Source of the DNA: Marisalimonas marina
GTDB taxonomy: Bacteria; Pseudomonadota; Alphaproteobacteria; Puniceispirillales; Marisalimonadaceae
Length of the DNA: 64,000 nucleotides
Direction: 5' to 3'
Assembly (NCBI GenBank): GCA_038131365.1
Contig: JAYPPH010000005.1
Location: 186,001-250,000 of the forward strand
Part shown: in pieces, positions 7,646 through 17,138 of the stretch
Position numbering within the stretch: position 1 is the stretch's first letter
Layout of the letters: every line of letters starts with the position of its first letter
The notes under the pieces: model-generated
Told to the model about the DNA's origin: nothing
Seen by the model: the letters and a program-made list of their open reading frames with translations, nothing else
Databases searched by the model: none
Program-made: the position numbers and the translations under genes

Positions 7646-8575
7646 ATGTTGCAACCATTCTATGCTAGTTCTGAAATAAATCGTCATGGGGAACAACGAA
7701 ACAACCAAGAGTTTCTTAAAAAAATAATGCTGGATCCAATGACTAAATTTATTCCTGTTAGAAATGGAAAAAATTTGTTTGAAGGTTTGGATAATGAAAT
7801 TAATGCAGTTAAATTTAATTATGAACTCTTAAGTAGTTTATTACCAGATGGAATTAATGAGCCAATTTTTCTTGGTGCTGCAAATAATTTTTACTATGTT
7901 GGTTTTGAATTGGAAAATCAAAATCCAAAAGTTGAAAAGTGGATTGATGAAAATAATATCATAATTGATGATTTAAGAAGATATGGCCCCACGTTAAACG
8001 ATATTGATGGATCTTTTTTAGCTCTAACAAATGGTATGACTTTTTGGCATAAAACTCATAAATTTTGTGGTACATGTGGACAAATAAACACTTCAAAAGA
8101 GGGTGGGTTTGTAAGGGTTTGTTCCAACACAAAATGTGGTAAAAGCCATTTTCCAAGGACAGATCCTGCTATTATTACATTAATTAGTTTTGAAGATAAG
8201 GTCTTGTTGGGACGGTCTCCAAGATTCCCTGAAGGAATGTATAGCACTTTAGCAGGTTTTGTTGAACCTGGAGAAAGTTTAGAGCAAGCTTTAGAAAGAG
8301 AGGTTTTTGAAGAAGTTGGGGTAAAAGTAAAAAATATAAAATATTTTCACTCTCAACCATGGCCATTCCCAGCTTCTTTAATGCTTGGTTTTTTTGCTGA
8401 AGCAGAGAGTACAAAATTGGATGTTGATTATAATGAAATTGAAGATGCTCATTGGTTCTCAATAGAAGAATTAAAATCACTTCAACATCCTTCTATTAAA
8501 AATGGTTTTAAGCTCCCTAGAATTGACTCAATTGCACGAAGATTAGTCGATACTTGGATTAATAAATTTAATTAA
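7646..8575 (+). CDS. nudC: NAD+ diphosphatase / NAD-capped RNA hydrolase NudC
   Basis: Nudix hydrolase splitting NAD(H) to NMN(H) and AMP and, in E. coli, removing NAD caps from RNA. At 309 aa it has an N-terminal domain, a zinc ribbon with four cysteines (CGTCG and CSNTKC, residues ~139-161), the Nudix box GFVEPGESLEQALEREVFEEVGV split as GFVEPGE...REVFEEVG, and the NudC-specific SQPWPFPASLM downstream of it. All diagnostic residues are intact. It is followed 14 bp later by the Old Yellow Enzyme gene. Confidence 0.94.
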   Translation: MLQPFYASSEINRHGEQRNNQEFLKKIMLDPMTKFIPVRNGKNLFEGLDNEINAVKFNYELLSSLLPDGINEPIFLGAANNFYYVGFELENQNPKVEKWIDENNIIIDDLRRYGPTLNDIDGSFLALTNGMTFWHKTHKFCGTCGQINTSKEGGFVRVCSNTKCGKSHFPRTDPAIITLISFEDKVLLGRSPRFPEGMYSTLAGFVEPGESLEQALEREVFEEVGVKVKNIKYFHSQPWPFPASLMLGFFAEAESTKLDVDYNEIEDAHWFSIEELKSLQHPSIKNGFKLPRIDSIARRLVDTWINKFN

Positions 8576-8589
8576 AAAAAGAGGTATTA

Positions 8590-9655
8590 ATGTTATTTAC
8601 ACCTATAAAAATTGGTAATTTACAAATCTCTAATAGGATTGTAATTGCGCCTATGTGTCAATACTCAGCTGTAGATGGAGTTATGACTGATTGGCACACT
8701 CAACATTTGATGCAACTAGGTTATTCAGGCGCAGGTCTAGTAATGGTTGAAGCAACTGCAGTTGAGAGACCTGGGAGAATTACCCATCATTGTGCAGGTT
8801 TGTATAATGAGTTTTGTGCTACATCCTTAAAAGAAATTCTTGAAAAAGCTAAAACAGTTGCTTCACCCAATACCTGTTTTGGTATTCAATTATCTCATGC
8901 TGGCAGGAAAGCATCAACACAAAGACCTTGGGAAGGAAGAAAAAATTTAACAGATAATGAGAATCCTTGGCCTACTTTTAGTGCATCGTCAATCCCTTTT
9001 GATGATGGTTGGCATATTCCTCATTCAATGAACAAGAAGGATATGGATCGCATCAAAAAAAAAGTTTGTGGAGGCAGCCCTAAAGTCCATTCAAATTGGT
9101 TTTGATTTAATAGAACTCCACGGTACACATGGTTATCTTTTGCATCAATTTTTATCCCCAATTTCAAATAAGCGTACTGATGAATATGGAGGATCTCTTG
9201 AAAACAGGATGCGATTTCCTTTAGAAGTTTTTTCTGCTGTTAAAGAAGTACTTCCCGAGGGCTTCCCACTAGGTTTTAGAATTACAGGAACTGAATGGGA
9301 AAAAGATGGAATTAACGAAAGTGAAGCTATAACTTTTGCTCAAAGATTACAAAAAATAGGATGTCATTATTTATGTGTGTCAAGTGGTGGTAACACCCCA
9401 AACCCTAAAATTCCTATTGGTCCTCATTACCAAGTCCATTTAGCTAAAATGATGAAAGAAAATACTGATATGGTTATTAGAACTGTAGGTATGATAACTG
9501 ATCCAATCAAAGCAAATGGTATACTTCAAGAACAAGATGCAGATATGATAGCAATCGCTAGGGCTTTTTTATCAAACCCAAGATGGGTATGGGAAGCTGC
9601 AAGGTCATTACAATATGACATATCAGTGCCTCCTCAATACGCTAGAAGGTTTTAG
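8590..9655 (+). CDS. Old Yellow Enzyme-family NADH:flavin oxidoreductase (YqjM-like), frame broken at an A9 tract
   Basis: FMN-dependent ene-reductase of the YqjM type. The first part (8590 to ~9063) has IAPMCQYSA with the class-specific Cys and Tyr, and QLSHAGRKAS. The second (from ~9064) has FDLIELHGTHGYLLHQF with the two substrate-binding histidines and RTDEYGGSLENR. The two parts lie in different frames. The frame changes exactly at a run of nine A (9055-9063); with eight A the protein reads through as DRIKKKFVEAALKS and gives 354 aa, a normal length. As written, translation stops at 9105. Cause: consensus error, recent mutation, or rescue by slippage. Confidence 0.9.
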
Positions 9656-9661
9656 TAAAAA

Positions 9662-10564
9662 CTATTTTTTTTCTGATAGAATTTTCATAAGCGAACGAGA
9701 GTGTTCTGGTGACAAGTTAAGTTCTTTTCTTAATTTTTCAATTTTTTTGGCTTCAATATCACTAATCACGCCATCGCTTAGTGCTTGATTTATCTCGGCT
9801 TCTAAAATGGCTGTTCTTTGAGCTCTTTGGTTTGCAAATGCTGAAGCGACTATACCTGTTAAAAGTGCAACTGTACATACGCCCATAATAGCAGTAAAAG
9901 CACCAATTATTTTTCCAAATGGCGTAATTGGAGATACATCCCCATATCCGACTGTTGTTAATGTTATCAAACTCCACCACATTGTTTCTGGTATTGAGCT
10001 GAACTTATCGGGTTGGCTTTCGTTTTCTGCTATATACATAAGAGCACTTGACAAAAATAATGCAACTAAAACAAGGTATAATGCTGCGCTAAAGGATCTC
10101 CAATCTGCCATGATGGCTGAAAAAAAGTCTTCAATGGCAGAGCTATAATTTGATATTTTCAATAATCTTAAAAGTCTTAATACTCTAAGCCATCTTAAAT
10201 CTAACCCTCCAAAATAAGTTATAATTGAGGGGATTATTGCAACGAAATCAATTAAACCTGTAAAACTAAAAATATATTTTAATCTTTTTATAAAACTAGA
10301 GCCTTGTCCAAGATCTTCTCTAGCTGGAGCTGACCATACTCTTAGTAAATACTCTATTCCAAAAATAAAAACAGAAAACATTTCAAAATAATAAAATGAT
10401 TTTTCATATTTGTTACCAATGTCTTTAATAGATTCCAAACACACAGCTGTTATGTTTAAAAGAATTAAGATAAACAAAGCCGTATCAACGTATTGACTGG
10501 GTTTGTCTGAAATATTAGCTTTTGATAAAAGTTCACTAGTACGTTTTTTAATATTTTCGTACAT
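9662..10564 (-). CDS. Voltage-gated potassium channel (Kv-type)
   Basis: Six-transmembrane ion channel of the inner membrane. The 300 residues show membrane segments S1-S6 between ~25 and 245. S4 is a positively charged voltage sensor, LRWLRVLRLLRLLKIS, with an arginine every third residue. The pore carries TTVGYGD, the potassium selectivity filter. The C-terminal ~55 residues are soluble and helical, with ALSDGVISDIEAKKIEKLRKEL resembling short bacterial oligomerisation tails. Its stop lies 6 bp from the stop of the convergent Old Yellow Enzyme gene. Confidence 0.92.
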   Translation of the reverse strand: MYENIKKRTSELLSKANISDKPSQYVDTALFILILLNITAVCLESIKDIGNKYEKSFYYFEMFSVFIFGIEYLLRVWSAPAREDLGQGSSFIKRLKYIFSFTGLIDFVAIIPSIITYFGGLDLRWLRVLRLLRLLKISNYSSAIEDFFSAIMADWRSFSAALYLVLVALFLSSALMYIAENESQPDKFSSIPETMWWSLITLTTVGYGDVSPITPFGKIIGAFTAIMGVCTVALLTGIVASAFANQRAQRTAILEAEINQALSDGVISDIEAKKIEKLRKELNLSPEHSRSLMKILSEKK

Positions 10565-10640
10565 AATTACATCCTATTTCTTTGCCTCTTATAAATAAAC
10601 TAACATTTAATCTAAACATTATTAAATTAATTTAATATCT

Positions 10641-11435
10641 TTAAGGAGTTGATGCTGTAAGACCTCCGTCCACCACAATTTCAGTGCCTGTAATATATTT
10701 TGCTTCATCAGAACATAAAAATAAAACAGCATTAGCTACATCCCAAGACTCACCCATCTTACCCATAGGAACTTGATTATTGCGGTGATTTACAAAGCCA
10801 TCATAATCTCCATCTGCATATTTTTTAGCAAGTCTTTCAACAAGAGGAGTGTGCATTAAGCCAGGAACAACACAATTTAATCTTATATTTTTTTTGGCTT
10901 CAATAACTGCAGTGGTTTTTGTCATTTGGATTAGAGCTGCCTTTGAAGCACTATAAGCAACTTGTGGTTTCCCAACATATCTAAGCCCAGCAACTGATGA
11001 AATATTGACAATGGAGCCTCCATTATTTTTTCTCATTATTGGTATTACTTTTTTTATGCTGTAATAAGCAGTATCTAAATTTAAACTAAATTGGTTTTCC
11101 CAATTTTCAGTACTAATCTCTGCAGGTCCACCTGGTTCAGACTGGCCTACAACGTTTACTAATATATCAAGCTTATTATGTTTTAATTCTAAAGTTTCAA
11201 AAAGTTTTTTAACTTCACTTTCATCTTTCATATTAACTTGATAAAATTCACATAAATTTCCTTCTTTAATTATAAAGTTTCTTGTGTTCTCTCCTGCATC
11301 TTTATCGATATCTACCCCAACTACTTGAGCTCCTTGACGTGCAAGGGTTGTAGCAATCGCTCTCCCATTCCCAAAGTCATTTCCATGTGACCCGCATCCA
11401 CAAACTACTGCAATTTTACCTTCTAAATTTAACAT
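10641..11435 (-). CDS. Short-chain dehydrogenase/reductase (SDR)
   Basis: NAD(P)-dependent oxidoreductase of 264 aa; substrate unknown. The N-terminal nucleotide-binding loop is VVCGCGSHGNDFGNGRA, longer than the classical TGxxxGIG, and is followed by an Asp-containing VVGVDID that favours NAD(H). NVVG replaces the usual NNAG. The catalytic Ser lies in NISSVAG and the Tyr/Lys pair in YSASK. The C-terminal VDGGLT is typical. It stands alone between the channel gene and a divergent nitroreductase gene. Confidence 0.88.
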   Translation of the reverse strand: MLNLEGKIAVVCGCGSHGNDFGNGRAIATTLARQGAQVVGVDIDKDAGENTRNFIIKEGNLCEFYQVNMKDESEVKKLFETLELKHNKLDILVNVVGQSEPGGPAEISTENWENQFSLNLDTAYYSIKKVIPIMRKNNGGSIVNISSVAGLRYVGKPQVAYSASKAALIQMTKTTAVIEAKKNIRLNCVVPGLMHTPLVERLAKKYADGDYDGFVNHRNNQVPMGKMGESWDVANAVLFLCSDEAKYITGTEIVVDGGLTASTP

Positions 11436-11465
11436 AAAATAATTCCTAAAATTAATAAAATTTAT

Positions 11466-12341
11466 ATGATTAGAGTAAATAAACTTATGATGAAAGTATA
11501 CCTAATGTTAGATTTTCAACAAATATATAAAAATAGATATGGAAAAGAAGCTGAGTTTGGTCAATTAGATATTGATATTACAGGTCATCTAGAAACTATT
11601 TTATCAAGAAGCAGTGTTAGAAAGTTTTCTAAAAAAACTATTTCTAATGAACTATTAAGTTTACTTTTAACAGCTGCCCAGTCAGCTCCATCAAAATCAA
11701 ACCTCCAACAATACTCGATATTAGTTATACAAGATAAACTTATAAAATCGAAAATTTCAAATTTAATAGGTAATACAAAATGGGCTCTCAGAGCCCCTTT
11801 GTTTTTTTTATTTCTTGCTGATATCAGAAGAAACATAAAAATTACAAGAAATAGAGGTTATACTCATAAAAATAATAATTTAGATACCTTTATGAATAGT
11901 GTGATAGATTCAGCATTATCAATGCAATCAATGATATCTGCGGCTGAGTCAATAGGTTTAGGAATTTGTCCAATTAGTATGATTAGGAATATTATTGATG
12001 AAGTGAAAATTATATGTGATTTACCAAAAGGAGTATTTCCAATAGCTGGATTATCGCTAGGTTGGCCAGAAGAAAAATCAAAAATTTCTTACAGATTACC
12101 TCAAGATGTGGTTATCCATTATAACACTTATAATGATGAAAATTTATTTGATAAGATCGAAGAATATGATGAAAGAGTTTTTAAGGTAGATCCTATTTCT
12201 AAAGAAAAACAAAGACATGTTAATCTTTATGGCATTGCTGAAAGAGGAACATGGTCAGAAAATATAAGCAGACAACTATCAGTTCCCGAAAGAGATAAAT
12301 TTAAAATTTGGCTAAAAGACCATGGATTTAATCTTGAATGA
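11466..12341 (+). CDS. Nitroreductase-family oxidoreductase
   Basis: FMN-dependent NAD(P)H oxidoreductase family. Evidence is the N-terminal FMN-binding block RSSVRKFSKKTIS with AAQSAPSKSNLQQYSILVI, and the later AAESIGLGICPISMIRNI and PIAGLSLGWP. The protein is 291 aa from the first ATG, but ATG codons at 11487 and 11505 are also possible and no strong ribosome-binding site decides among them; the extra N-terminus looks unconserved. The last ~65 residues are a tail after the catalytic core. Its 3' end overlaps the convergent hydrolase gene by 14 bp. Confidence 0.85.
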   Translation: MIRVNKLMMKVYLMLDFQQIYKNRYGKEAEFGQLDIDITGHLETILSRSSVRKFSKKTISNELLSLLLTAAQSAPSKSNLQQYSILVIQDKLIKSKISNLIGNTKWALRAPLFFLFLADIRRNIKITRNRGYTHKNNNLDTFMNSVIDSALSMQSMISAAESIGLGICPISMIRNIIDEVKIICDLPKGVFPIAGLSLGWPEEKSKISYRLPQDVVIHYNTYNDENLFDKIEEYDERVFKVDPISKEKQRHVNLYGIAERGTWSENISRQLSVPERDKFKIWLKDHGFNLE

Positions 12342-13194
12342 TATCACCCAAAATTTTATTAAAGATGATTTCATTTTCATACATTATCCAATGACCTAAA
12401 TTAAACTCTACATGAAATCTTACTTTATTATTAATATTTCTCAAAATTGCCATTCTATCTTCTAAGTAAATGCCAACACTTGCGTCCTTCTCACCCCATA
12501 AAACGTAGAGAGGAATGTTTTGTTTTTTTAAAACTCTAGCTAGGGTGTCAGTTGAAGATATTGGCCGACTTTTTATTCTATGCGCATCAGTGTTTTGTTT
12601 TTGAATATGAACAGACCATTCATCTACCTTTCTTTTGTCATGCATCATAAGTATTTCAAGATTGGTTTTGTGTGCCTGATAGACTTCTTGCTCTGTCATT
12701 TTAGAATGTCTTGGTATCATATTTTTCATTTCGCCACGTTTCGCGCCAAGCCCGCCTGGACCTACCAATACCAACTTTTCTGGATTTATACCTCTTTCAA
12801 TCAGGCTGTAAGATAAATGACCAGCAATCAAACCACCAAAAGAGAAACCGCATATTATAGGTGGTATATCCTTTGAAATTAGTTCCTGAAGCGTATCAGC
12901 GATATTAGAGGCAATCTTTTCTGGCGTGTGTGGAAGTGGCAAGTCATCAGATTCTCCAAATCCTGGCATATCAGGAATTAAAACGTTATATTTTTTTGAG
13001 AAGGGTATTGCTTGTTTTATCCAATGTGCCCAACTTCCATAACCTCCATGTAAAAATATTAAGGCCTTTCCTTCACCCCAAGACCGCCAGCAAATTTTAG
13101 TATCTTGTGACTTAATAAAGATTTTTTTTGAACTTTGTTCTATAGTTAAAAGATAGTTAGAGAATTGCTCAAATTTAAATTTCATTTCATTCAT
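12328..13194 (-). CDS. Alpha/beta-hydrolase
   Basis: Serine hydrolase fold of 288 aa; substrate unknown. Oxyanion-loop motif FLHGGYGSWAHW (~49-60), nucleophile elbow GFSFGG with catalytic Ser (~117-122), an acid-containing LWGEKDASVG, and the catalytic His in LGHWIMYEN near the C-terminus are all present, so the triad is complete. The pattern resembles C-C hydrolases or small esterases of aromatic or ester degradation. It is divergent from the CoA-transferase gene, with 134 bp between them holding promoters for both. Confidence 0.86.
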   Translation of the reverse strand: MNEMKFKFEQFSNYLLTIEQSSKKIFIKSQDTKICWRSWGEGKALIFLHGGYGSWAHWIKQAIPFSKKYNVLIPDMPGFGESDDLPLPHTPEKIASNIADTLQELISKDIPPIICGFSFGGLIAGHLSYSLIERGINPEKLVLVGPGGLGAKRGEMKNMIPRHSKMTEQEVYQAHKTNLEILMMHDKRKVDEWSVHIQKQNTDAHRIKSRPISSTDTLARVLKKQNIPLYVLWGEKDASVGIYLEDRMAILRNINNKVRFHVEFNLGHWIMYENEIIFNKILGDIIQD

Positions 13195-13328
13195 TGATGT
13201 TGTCCAAAATTTTTTTATGAACTATTAATTTTTTTTATTTCTTTAACAAGCATTTTATTGATATTAAATGAGTTTTTGAGTTATAAATTATATTATTACT
13301 TTAATCCACAGACAAAGAGATTAGAAAT

Positions 13329-14522
13329 ATGCCGCATTTACCCGCATCCGAAGCTTTATCTCACATAAGAGTAATTGATTTAACCAGGGTCAGATCTGGT
13401 CCAACCGCTGTTAGGCAGCTAGCGGATTGGGGAGCAGATGTAATTAAAGTTGAAGCACCTGAAAGTATGGAACCAGATGGTGCACTTGGTGCCTCTAGGC
13501 ATACCTCTGATTTTCAAAATTTACATCGTAATAAGAGAAGTATAACTCTAAATCTTAAAGAGCCGGAAGCAATTGAAATTTTGATGAAGTTAGTAGAAAC
13601 CTCAGACGTAGTTGTTGAAAATTTTCGTCCAGATGTAAAAGATCGTTTGGGAATAAATTATGATAATCTAAAAAAAAGGAACCCTAAAATCATATTGGCG
13701 AGCATATCAGGTTTTGGTCAAGATGGTCCTTATGCTAAAAGACCTGGCTTTGATCAGATAGCTCAAGGCATGGGTGGATTAATGAGTATCACGGGTGCTC
13801 CCGGTGAAGGGCCAATGAGGGTAGGTATTCCAGTTGCAGACCTAACTGCAGGTCTTTTTTGTGCTATGGGAATTCAGACAGCGCTTCTCGAAAGACAAAA
13901 GTCAGGTGTTGGTCAATGGGTAAATACATCCTTGCTTCAAGCACAAATTTTTATGCTTGATTTTCAAGCTGCCAGGTGGTTAAGCGAAAAACAGATTGCT
14001 GGACAAGCTGGAAATAATCATCCAACAAGTGTTCCAACAGGTGTTTTTAAAACTTTGGATGGTTCTATTAATTTGGCTGTCGCGGGAGAAACAATTTGGA
14101 AAAGATTTGCAGAGGCCATTGATAAAGAAGAATGGCTTCAAATGGAAGAGTTCAAAGATGCAAAATCTAGATTAAAAAATCGTGACTATTTAAATCAACT
14201 AATTGAAGAAGTTACAATTACTAAAACCTCAAATGAATGGGTTGAGATGTTAGAAAAAGTTGGAGTGCCTTGTGGGCCGATTAATTCAATTGATAAAGTT
14301 TTTGATGATCCACAAGTCCAGCATTTAGGTATTGCTCAGGAAATAGAAACTATTCCTTTTGGAGAAACAAAACTAGTTGGTCAGCCTTTTAATTTATCAC
14401 GTTCATCAAGTTCAATGAAAAGACGGCCTCCTGAGAAAGGTGAACATAATGAAGATGTTTTAGGTGATCTTGGCTTTAGTGAGGAAGAGTTAGATGCTTT
14501 AAAAGAAAAAAATATAATTTAG
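13329..14522 (+). CDS. Class III CoA-transferase (CaiB/BaiF family)
   Basis: Moves CoA between carboxylic acids through an enzyme-bound anhydride. The 397 residues begin with IRVIDLTRVRSGPTAVRQLADWGADVIKVE, given here in parts as IRVIDLTRV and LADWGADVIKVE. It has NLHRNKRSITLNLK and the catalytic aspartate at about residue 142 in RPGFDQIAQGMGG. The C-terminal GEHNEDVLGDLGFSEEEL is also typical. It is followed 16 bp later by a crotonase gene, so the two probably activate and then convert one acid. Substrate unknown. Confidence 0.93.
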   Translation: MPHLPASEALSHIRVIDLTRVRSGPTAVRQLADWGADVIKVEAPESMEPDGALGASRHTSDFQNLHRNKRSITLNLKEPEAIEILMKLVETSDVVVENFRPDVKDRLGINYDNLKKRNPKIILASISGFGQDGPYAKRPGFDQIAQGMGGLMSITGAPGEGPMRVGIPVADLTAGLFCAMGIQTALLERQKSGVGQWVNTSLLQAQIFMLDFQAARWLSEKQIAGQAGNNHPTSVPTGVFKTLDGSINLAVAGETIWKRFAEAIDKEEWLQMEEFKDAKSRLKNRDYLNQLIEEVTITKTSNEWVEMLEKVGVPCGPINSIDKVFDDPQVQHLGIAQEIETIPFGETKLVGQPFNLSRSSSSMKRRPPEKGEHNEDVLGDLGFSEEELDALKEKNII

Positions 14523-14538
14523 ATATTAAGGAACTGAA

Positions 14539-15327
14539 ATGACTACAGACAAAATGTTATCAAGGATAGAAGATGGGGTTGGATATATTACTTTTAATAA
14601 TCCAGAAAAACATAATGCGGTTTCAATTGAGATGTGGGATGCATTAGAAAAAATTCTTGATGAATTTAGATCAAGTAAAGATATCAGAGTTATTGTGCTT
14701 AATGGTGCTGGTGGTAAGTCTTTTGTGTCTGGTGCTGATATTTCAAAGTTTGATAAAGAGAGAAGTTCGAAAGAAGCTGTCTTGAGCTATAATAAAAGAA
14801 CCCAAAAAGTTTATGAACTTCTAGAAACTTTTCCTAAACCCACCATAGCCATGATTGATGGATATTGTATTGGTGGTGGACTTAATCTAGCAGTATGTTG
14901 TGATATTAGGATATGTTCTGAAAAATCTAAATTTGCGATGCCAGCAGCTAAATTATCACTTGGATATCCTTTTTCTTCTATAAAAAGACTGTTTGACGTT
15001 ATGGGACCAGGAATGGCAAAACATTTTATGTTTACAGCTGAAAAAATTTCAGCAAGTGAAGCTCTTGCTTGTGGATTGGTTCAAAAGCTTGTGAGTGAAG
15101 AAAATATAGAAACCTATGTTAGAGATTACGCTTTAACTATTTCACACAACGCTCCTCTAACTATTAAGGCAATGAAACAAATTGGAATTGAAATTTTAAA
15201 AAACCCTGATGAAAGAGACCTTTTGTTATGTGAACAACTAGCATCTGCATGTTTTGATAGCGAAGATTATAAAGAAGGAAGAAAGGCTTTTATGGAAAAG
15301 AGAAAGCCTAATTTTAAAGGGTTATAA
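14539..15327 (+). CDS. Crotonase-fold (enoyl-CoA hydratase/isomerase family) protein, atypical active site
   Basis: CoA-thioester enzyme of 262 aa. The fold markers are clear: oxyanion-hole peptides SFVSGADISKF and MIDGYCIGGGLNLAVCCDIRI, and the later ISASEALACGLVQKLV. In true enoyl-CoA hydratases two glutamates do the chemistry, in GGGCELA and QPE; here these positions are Asn (GGGLNLA) and Ala (MPAAKL). The protein is therefore more likely a different crotonase (isomerase, decarboxylase or hydrolase) than a classical hydratase. It is paired with the upstream CoA-transferase. Confidence 0.9.
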   Translation: MTTDKMLSRIEDGVGYITFNNPEKHNAVSIEMWDALEKILDEFRSSKDIRVIVLNGAGGKSFVSGADISKFDKERSSKEAVLSYNKRTQKVYELLETFPKPTIAMIDGYCIGGGLNLAVCCDIRICSEKSKFAMPAAKLSLGYPFSSIKRLFDVMGPGMAKHFMFTAEKISASEALACGLVQKLVSEENIETYVRDYALTISHNAPLTIKAMKQIGIEILKNPDERDLLLCEQLASACFDSEDYKEGRKAFMEKRKPNFKGL

Positions 15328-15329
15328 TG

Positions 15330-16244
15330 CTATAATGGATTGTAATATTTTATGGCGTTATCATGAAACAAAGCATTAATCTGATTTTTTTTCATTCCAT
15401 TAGTTATTTTTTTAAATCCATCATAAATTTCATCAAAGCTGGCTAGAATACTATCAACAGGAAAATTCGAAGCGAACATACATCTTTCGTATCCAAAGAT
15501 TTCAATAATATCTAAAACAACTTGTCTATTTAATTCGACAGTCCATTTTTCCTTAGGAACACATATACCTGAGATTTTCACTGCTACATTTGGTTGTTCA
15601 GCAAACTCTTGCATATTTGCTTTCCAATTTTCTAAGCCTTTGTAAGTCCTATCTGAAGGTAATCCTCCGTGATTTAAAATAATTACAGTATCAGGAAAAT
15701 CTTTGGCTAAGGAAGTTGCGTCATTTAGATGCCACCAGGGAGTTTGTAGATCAAAATGAAGTTTATATTTTTTTAGTAGAGAATAGCCTTTTCTAAAAAT
15801 TGGATCTTTGAGGGTTCCTTGAGAATTAAAATTTTTAGTATTTGGACTGGGAGAAGATTTAGGCTTATGTCTAACGCTTCTTATGAGAGGATATTGTTTA
15901 TGGCCCTCTAAGACTATTTTTATATCTTCTCTATCAAACCATGCTTGACCAACTAATGCATTAGGCCAACCAGTCTCATCAAATAATTTCTGGAGCCACT
16001 TTGTTTCACCTACAGGATCTTTAGGGTCCCATTCAGTTTCCATATGCACTGTTTTTACTACGTTATGTTTTTTGCTAACTCTTTTATAATCCTCTATTAA
16101 AAAATCTTTGCATATTGACTCATAATTTCCATACCTAAAAGGAATTTGATTATTAGGGTTTAACCAAGGATTTTTATTTAAAGATAAATCCCAAAAATGG
16201 TGATGCGCATCAATAATTGGTAAGTTTGTCATTTCAATATTCAT
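15330..16244 (-). CDS. Amidohydrolase-superfamily (TIM-barrel) hydrolase
   Basis: Metal-dependent hydrolase of 304 aa of the amidohydrolase-2 type, which includes 2-pyrone-4,6-dicarboxylate and lactone hydrolases and some decarboxylases. The N-terminal IIDAHHHFWDLSLNKNPWL carries the HxH motif. VKTVHMETEWD, VRSVRHK-like SVRHKPKSS, ILNHGGLPSDR and FASNFPVDSI supply further barrel-end residues, the last with the catalytic-type Asp. Its ATG directly abuts the stop of the upstream dehydrogenase gene (TAAATG), so the two are translationally coupled and likely share a pathway. Confidence 0.87.
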   Translation of the reverse strand: MNIEMTNLPIIDAHHHFWDLSLNKNPWLNPNNQIPFRYGNYESICKDFLIEDYKRVSKKHNVVKTVHMETEWDPKDPVGETKWLQKLFDETGWPNALVGQAWFDREDIKIVLEGHKQYPLIRSVRHKPKSSPSPNTKNFNSQGTLKDPIFRKGYSLLKKYKLHFDLQTPWWHLNDATSLAKDFPDTVIILNHGGLPSDRTYKGLENWKANMQEFAEQPNVAVKISGICVPKEKWTVELNRQVVLDIIEIFGYERCMFASNFPVDSILASFDEIYDGFKKITNGMKKNQINALFHDNAIKYYNPL

Positions 16245-17138
16245 TTATATTACTTTATTTTTGTCAAATAATTTTACTATAGATGTTCCATCTAAATTTT
16301 GTTTAGATTTGTTATTAAGAATGGAGAAAAGTTGTTTTGTAAGGCTTGAAATCGGTATTGGTATATTTTGTTTATCTGCAAGATCACACACCATCTTCAA
16401 ATCTTTTTGGATTTGTGTTGCGTACCCTTGTGGATCAAAGTCTTTGTCGATCATTCTTGGAAATAGATGAGTTAATAAATTTGATCCAGCATGACCGTCA
16501 CTCAATGCCTCTGGAATTTTTTTTGCATCAATACCATAACCTTCAGCAAATGAAAGAGCCTCAGCTAAGACAGCATAATTATTAAGGACTAATATTTGAT
16601 TTATCATTTTAACTATCTGACCAGATCCAACTGGCCCAAAATGTGTAAAATTTGATGAGAGTGTCTCCAATACAGTTTGTATATGTTTTATCTTTGCTTT
16701 ATCTCCACCCATCATTATGGCAAGAGATCCATCTAATGCTTTTGAAGGTCCCCCAGATACAGGGGCGTCAATCCAGGAGCTTCCTTTTTTAAGTTTTAAG
16801 TTCCTTGAAAAAATCAAAGTCTTATCCGCTGAAGTAGTGGATAAGTCTACAATAATTGTTTTTTTAGAAGCATTTTTTACTATTCCGTTTTCACCAAAAA
16901 CAACATTTTCTACATTTTCTGTCTTATCAACACATATAAATATCAAATCGCATTGACGAGAAATCTCGCATGGACTCTCATCAAATGAGAGATTTTTCAA
17001 ATTATTCAAAAGTTTTAATCTATTTTTATCTTTGTCGTAGACATGTATATGGTATTTGGCTTGTTGCAATCTTTTTACGAAAGAATACCCCATTAATCCT
17101 ACACCAATAAAACCTATTTTTTCAAAAAAATTGCTCAC
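16245..17138 (-). CDS. Beta-hydroxyacid dehydrogenase (3-hydroxyisobutyrate dehydrogenase family)
   Basis: NAD(P)-dependent dehydrogenase or related reductase of 297 aa. The Rossmann loop KIGFIGVGLMGYSFVKRL lies at residues 7-24. DAPVSGGPSKALDGSLAIMMGG is the family substrate-binding block, and GSGQIVKMINQ carries the catalytic lysine. Members act on 3-hydroxyisobutyrate, tartronate semialdehyde or similar acids; which one cannot be told. Start is GTG at 17138. It is the first gene of a two-gene unit with the amidohydrolase. Confidence 0.9.
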   Translation of the reverse strand: MSNFFEKIGFIGVGLMGYSFVKRLQQAKYHIHVYDKDKNRLKLLNNLKNLSFDESPCEISRQCDLIFICVDKTENVENVVFGENGIVKNASKKTIIVDLSTTSADKTLIFSRNLKLKKGSSWIDAPVSGGPSKALDGSLAIMMGGDKAKIKHIQTVLETLSSNFTHFGPVGSGQIVKMINQILVLNNYAVLAEALSFAEGYGIDAKKIPEALSDGHAGSNLLTHLFPRMIDKDFDPQGYATQIQKDLKMVCDLADKQNIPIPISSLTKQLFSILNNKSKQNLDGTSIVKLFDKNKVI

